A stretch of DNA of 64,000 nucleotides from contig CAVRNQ010000005.1 in NCBI GenBank assembly GCA_963722555.1, forward strand, positions 372,001-436,000, in the 5' to 3' direction. Shown piece after piece: positions 61,258 through 64,000 of the stretch. The DNA is from Bog-366 sp963722555 (lineage in GTDB: Bacteria; Acidobacteriota; Terriglobia; UBA7540). A model generated the notes under the pieces. That model saw nothing but the letters and a program-made list of their open reading frames with translations, did not search any database and had not been told where the DNA came from. Position 1 is the first letter of the stretch; each line of letters opens with the position of its first letter. The translations under genes were made by a program, and so were the position numbers.

Positions 61258-61485
61258 CTACTGCACGGTTTGGGCTTGCCGGACCAGCAACTCCATCTGG
61301 TCCTTCGCCCGCAGCTTCAGCTTTTTCAAACGCACCTCTTCCACCTGCTCCTCTTCGGAGAGGTGGTTCTTGGCGGCAAGTTGATCAAGCTGGGAAGCGT
61401 AATGGGCGTGTTCTTCGCGGAGGCGTTGGTAGTGCTCATTACTGGCCATCAACTGCTCCCGGATGGCCCCGGTAGGGGTGCTCAT
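61258..61485 (-). CDS. DUF465 (YdcH-like) small coiled-coil protein
   Basis: The ATG at 61485 follows AGGAGGTGA with a 7-nt spacer, the strongest ribosome-binding site in this part. The 75-residue protein (REQLMASNEHYQRLREEHAH; VRLKKLKLRAKDQMELL) is a two-helix coiled coil typical of DUF465. Function in other bacteria is poorly known. It ends 132 bp before psd on the same strand. Confidence 0.85.
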   Translation of the reverse strand: MSTPTGAIREQLMASNEHYQRLREEHAHYASQLDQLAAKNHLSEEEQVEEVRLKKLKLRAKDQMELLVRQAQTVQ

Positions 61486-61740
61486 GGGCGTGTCACCTCC
61501 TGAACTGTAATACAAGCGTAACAAGGCTAGCACAGGGCCCGGATGGGTTCAAGTTGGAAAGGGCTGGGGGGCGCAGTTCGGGGGCACTGCAGGACACAGG
61601 GAAGCGTCGAAGGGCGAGGGTAGGGGATTGGGAGTTGAAGGTGAGGGTCGGAGGCGGAGGAAGCTTCACCGGGGTTATGTATGCCTATCACCATGACAGG
61701 CATCTTGTTCCTCATTCGCAGGGAATGGCCGATTCAGTTT
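61486..61740. other. Intergenic spacer upstream of DUF465 gene
   Basis: GC-rich and purine-skewed sequence without a recognisable gene; a frame on the plus strand (61554-61742) has no ribosome-binding site or family-like sequence. Confidence 0.35.
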
Positions 61741-61933
61741 AGCAGGCTGCTGAAAAAGCCTCGCGCTGATGTCATCCTGAGCCCTTCGCTGTCATCCTGA
61801 GCGCAGCGAAGGATCTCGCCCTGCCCGCTCAGGGTAAACCACGCGAAGGATCTGCTTGGTTCATTTTCAATAAGAAACAGCAGATGCTTCGCTCCGCTCA
61901 GCATGACAGATGCCCTTTTTCAGCAGCCTCTTA
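61741..61933. repeat. Inverted-repeat element with AGCAGGCTGCTGAAAAA ends
   Basis: Left end AGCAGGCTGCTGAAAAAG, right end CTTTTTCAGCAGCCT. The interior has two TGTCATCCTGAGC units and a GCTCAGCATGACAG partner. The right edge coincides with the TAA stop of the small membrane protein gene (61933-61931). Confidence 0.72.
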
Positions 61934-62095
61934 GTGCAGCAACGAGCTGAACGTCGCACCAAGGTAGTACGGCCACAACACAACCGCGAGGACACCTTTC
62001 CAGAAGGTCAGGTGTAGAAACCCGATGGTGAAGAGCCATGCCCCGAACCATAGGATCCCTGTGAAACTGTGCTGCTCGATTCTTATTCTCTCCAT
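61931..62095 (-). CDS. Small two-helix membrane protein (54 residues)
   Basis: From ATG 62095 the product starts MERIRIEQHSFTGILWFGAW and has two hydrophobic segments (LWFGAWLFTIGFLHL; VLAVVLWPYYLGATFSSLL). Trp-rich short proteins with this LFTIGF..WKGVLA..WPYYLG pattern are widespread, so it is probably genuine. No ribosome-binding site precedes it. The -10 box of a good promoter ends 9 nt before the ATG, so the mRNA is probably leaderless. Confidence 0.7.
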   Translation of the reverse strand: MERIRIEQHSFTGILWFGAWLFTIGFLHLTFWKGVLAVVLWPYYLGATFSSLLH

Positions 62096-62104
62096 GACAA
62101 CAAG

Positions 62105-62133
62105 TATATACCAGCTCTCGAAGGCTGTTGAAA
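62105..62133 (-). promoter_or_regulatory. Promoter of the small membrane protein
   Basis: Minus-strand TTTCAA (62133-62128), 17-bp spacer, TATATA (62110-62105). Transcription should start within about 3 nt of the ATG. Confidence 0.5.
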
Positions 62134-62282
62134 GACGACTTGTAGTGTCATCGACAAAACGATCCGACCGCACCGCGACCCCCTGCGCGGCTTACCGTCC
62201 CCTGCTTTCTGCCTGCGACTTTTAGCGCGAATTTCTGACTACGCTGGGACGGTTTTTGGGGGCTGACGGAAGGGCGGCGCTT

Positions 62283-62428
62283 CACAGGCTGCGGAAAAAC
62301 TCTTCCCTGCTGTCATCCTGAGCGCAGCGAAGGATCTCGCTCTGCGCATTTTCATGGCAATACGAGATTCTTCGTCGCCTGCGGCTCCTCAGAATGACAG
62401 TCCCGACGGGTTTTCCCCCAGCCTGTCG
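62283..62428. repeat. Inverted-repeat element with CAGGCTGCGGAAAAAC ends
   Basis: Left CACAGGCTGCGGAAAAAC, right GGGTTTTCCCCCAGCCTG, enclosing a TGTCATCCTGAGCGCAGCGA..CTCAGAATGACAG palindrome. Same family as the elements at 57871 and 61741. The flanking 62134-62282 shows no gene. Confidence 0.68.
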
Positions 62429-62732
62429 AGGCGAGCGACTCCCACGTCCAGCTCAGTCTATAAGAAATGAAAAGGCCCTAACCTTGCGAGAAGCGTATAA
62501 GAGAATATTTTCTTGGAAAATCCGCCCAACCGCAAGAGATACTGTGTTCCTCCCGGACCCTGCGTGCTCACCAAGTGGCCGAGGGGAGCGTTGATTTGAT
62601 TCTACTGCCCTCGCCCCCTTGGGGGAGAGGGTGGAGCGAAGCGCCGGGTGAGGGGGTCACCCAGGAACAAATTGAGAAGTAATTTCCCGAAACCCCTTAT
62701 GTGAACAGTATTGGCCCTTGACCCGGGCATCT
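62429..62732. other. Intergenic spacer with a CCCTCGCCCC palindrome
   Basis: No gene seen. At 62607-62661 lies a GCCCTCGCCCCCTTGGGGGA palindrome followed by a GGGTGAGGGGGTCACCC hairpin, the same type as the repeats at about 2894 and 4170. Confidence 0.45.
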
Positions 62733-63908
62733 TCATTCCACAGGCACGAACTTCACGCAGACGGGGGCCTGGAGTTCGAGCACTTGCCCCGTGGCCGTCA
62801 GGCGGCCGGTCTTCGCATCGATGCGAAACACCACGAGGGTGTTGGAATTCTGATTGGCCGCGATCAGGTAAGCCCCGGTGGGATCGATGCCAAAGTTGCG
62901 CGGTTCCTTGCCTTCGGTGGGGACATACTCCACCGGCGTCAGCGTGCCCTGGGCGGCGTCGATGGCGAACACCGCGATGCTGTCGTGGCCGCGATTGGAG
63001 CCGTAAAGGAACTTGCCGCTCGGGTGCACCTGCACTTCGGCCGAATCGTCGCGGCCCTTGAAATCCTTGGGCAGGGTCGAGAGGGTTTGGAGCGGGTGCA
63101 GTATTCCGCCCGCAGCGTCATAGGAGAAGGCCGTGACGCTCGAGCCCATTTCCTCAATCGCGTAGGCGAACTTGCCGTTGGGATGAAACGTGAAGTGACG
63201 CGGCCCTGAGCCGGCGGGAACTTTGACGAAGGGCGGGTTGTTGGCCACGAGTGTTCCCTTCGTCGCGTCGAAGCGGTAAACGAGCAGCTCATCCAAACCC
63301 AAATCCGCCGCGATGGCGAACCGGTTGTCGGGCGAGAGATTGATGGAATGCGCATGCGGGCCTTCCTGGCGTTCGGGATTCACGCCGCGCCCCGCGTGTT
63401 GCACGAAGGCCGAGGCATTGCCCAGGCGGCCGTCGGCAAGAAGGGGAAAGGCGGCCACGCTGCCGCTGGTGTAGTTGGCCACCAGCGCGTACTTGCCCGT
63501 CCGGTCGAGCGAAATGTGGCAGGGGTCAATGCCGCCGGAAGAAACCTGGTTTAGAAGAGTGAGGTGGCCCGTCTTGCGGTCCAGGGCGTAGGCGCTGACA
63601 GCGCCGGTTTTCTGGCCCCCGGAGTTCCCGATTTCGTTCACCGCGTAAACGAACCGGTGGTTGGGATGCACAACCAGGAAGGTGGGGTTCGCCGCTTCCG
63701 CCGCGAGCCCCAGCGGCGTGAGACTCCCCGAGCTCGTTTCAAACTTGTAAACGTAAATGCCCTGGCTTTGGGGCCCGGTGTACGTGCCGATGTATACAAG
63801 GTAGTTGCCCATGGGGCGATCCCTTTCGGCGCCCCCTGCGCAAACAAGCCCCGCGCAAGTGGCGAAGAGTGTGAGGAGGAGGATGGTGCTGCGCGCATTA
63901 TTTCTCAT
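62733..63908 (-). CDS. Secreted lactonase-family beta-propeller protein
   Basis: The ATG at 63908 follows AGGGGG and gives 391 residues with a signal peptide (STILLLTLFATCAGLVCAGG). The rest is a seven-bladed propeller of the YbhE/6-phosphogluconolactonase-like family: YLVYIGTYTGPQSQGIYVYK, NPTFLVVHPNHRFVYAVNE, GPRHFTFHPNGKFAYAIEE, EPRNFGIDPTGAYLIAANQN. The export signal argues against a role in the cytosolic pentose pathway; an extracytoplasmic lactonase or sugar-binding role is more likely. An upstream in-frame start at 63944 adds no signal-like sequence. Confidence 0.87.
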   Translation of the reverse strand: MRNNARSTILLLTLFATCAGLVCAGGAERDRPMGNYLVYIGTYTGPQSQGIYVYKFETSSGSLTPLGLAAEAANPTFLVVHPNHRFVYAVNEIGNSGGQKTGAVSAYALDRKTGHLTLLNQVSSGGIDPCHISLDRTGKYALVANYTSGSVAAFPLLADGRLGNASAFVQHAGRGVNPERQEGPHAHSINLSPDNRFAIAADLGLDELLVYRFDATKGTLVANNPPFVKVPAGSGPRHFTFHPNGKFAYAIEEMGSSVTAFSYDAAGGILHPLQTLSTLPKDFKGRDDSAEVQVHPSGKFLYGSNRGHDSIAVFAIDAAQGTLTPVEYVPTEGKEPRNFGIDPTGAYLIAANQNSNTLVVFRIDAKTGRLTATGQVLELQAPVCVKFVPVE

Positions 63909-64000
63909 GCCCCCTATGAAAACCCAGCGCGGCCAAAAGTGCAAGTCCCTTTGAGGCGGCCGGGGTTCGCGCCCGACTAGCCCGGGTTTCTCACCACGCT
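63909..64000. other. Window end, no gene seen
   Basis: The 92 bp upstream of the lactonase gene contain no recognisable coding sequence or clear promoter. Confidence 0.3.

Noticed and set aside
1..64000. CRISPR array, rRNA or tRNA genes
   Set aside because: No regularly spaced identical repeats with unique spacers and no convincing tRNA T-arm/acceptor or rRNA sequence was found by eye; weak tRNAs could be missed.

Overview
The window looks like a chromosomal segment of a high-GC, Gram-negative-type (diderm) bacterium, most likely an Acidobacteriota. Two proteins carry the 'VWFA-related' secreted architecture typical of that phylum. An LptE-like lipoprotein implies an LPS outer membrane. Many palindromic repeats of the TGTCATCCTGAGC and ATTCCCGC..GCGGGAAT types sit between genes. 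This assignment is inference from gene content. No rRNA or tRNA gene and no CRISPR array is visible.

The centre of the window is the replication origin. dnaA (23421-24743), an intergenic oriC with a DnaA box followed by DnaA-trio repeats (about 24890-24922), dnaN, gyrB and gyrA all read rightwards. A VapBC-type toxin-antitoxin pair with a palindromic operator sits between gyrB and gyrA. An intact IS256-family element with a 9-bp target duplication sits directly behind the gyrA terminator and in front of larE.

Left of the origin: a partial 2-keto-3-deoxygluconate kinase, a 2-kb repeat-rich non-coding stretch, a membrane-anchored nucleoside-deoxyribosyltransferase-like protein, a NYN-LOTUS ribonuclease-like protein, a Tat-exported GH2 glycosidase, a single-chain UvrD helicase-nuclease, rmuC, a tiny lysine-rich ORF with its own promoter and terminator, two convergent VWFA proteins, thiI, an amino-acid permease, a small basic protein, pcrA and a HypE/AIR-synthase-like protein.

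Right of the origin: larE, a ChbG/YdjC-like deacetylase, a MazEF-type pair, an HDAC-family deacetylase, and a glmS whose catalytic N-terminal Cys reads as Ser. These are followed by two overlapping genes of the 2-hydroxyacyl-CoA dehydratase activase family, a PIG-L deacetylase, a DUF1175-alpha-2-macroglobulin pair, and a cell-wall pair (SpoIID fused to a metallopeptidase, plus a lone penicillin-binding transpeptidase). Next come an oxidoreductase bracketed by two inverted copies of a short mobile element, an overlapping psd-pssA-(ASADH-like)-lptE operon, small proteins, and a secreted lactonase-family beta-propeller protein.

The most unusual observations are the Cys-to-Ser change at the GlmS nucleophile, the membrane-tethered NDT-like protein, the 171-bp non-autonomous element with a perfect 9-bp duplication, repeat elements whose ends coincide with neighbouring stop codons, the 11-codon gene with complete expression signals, and the folded leader at the left end of the IS256 element.
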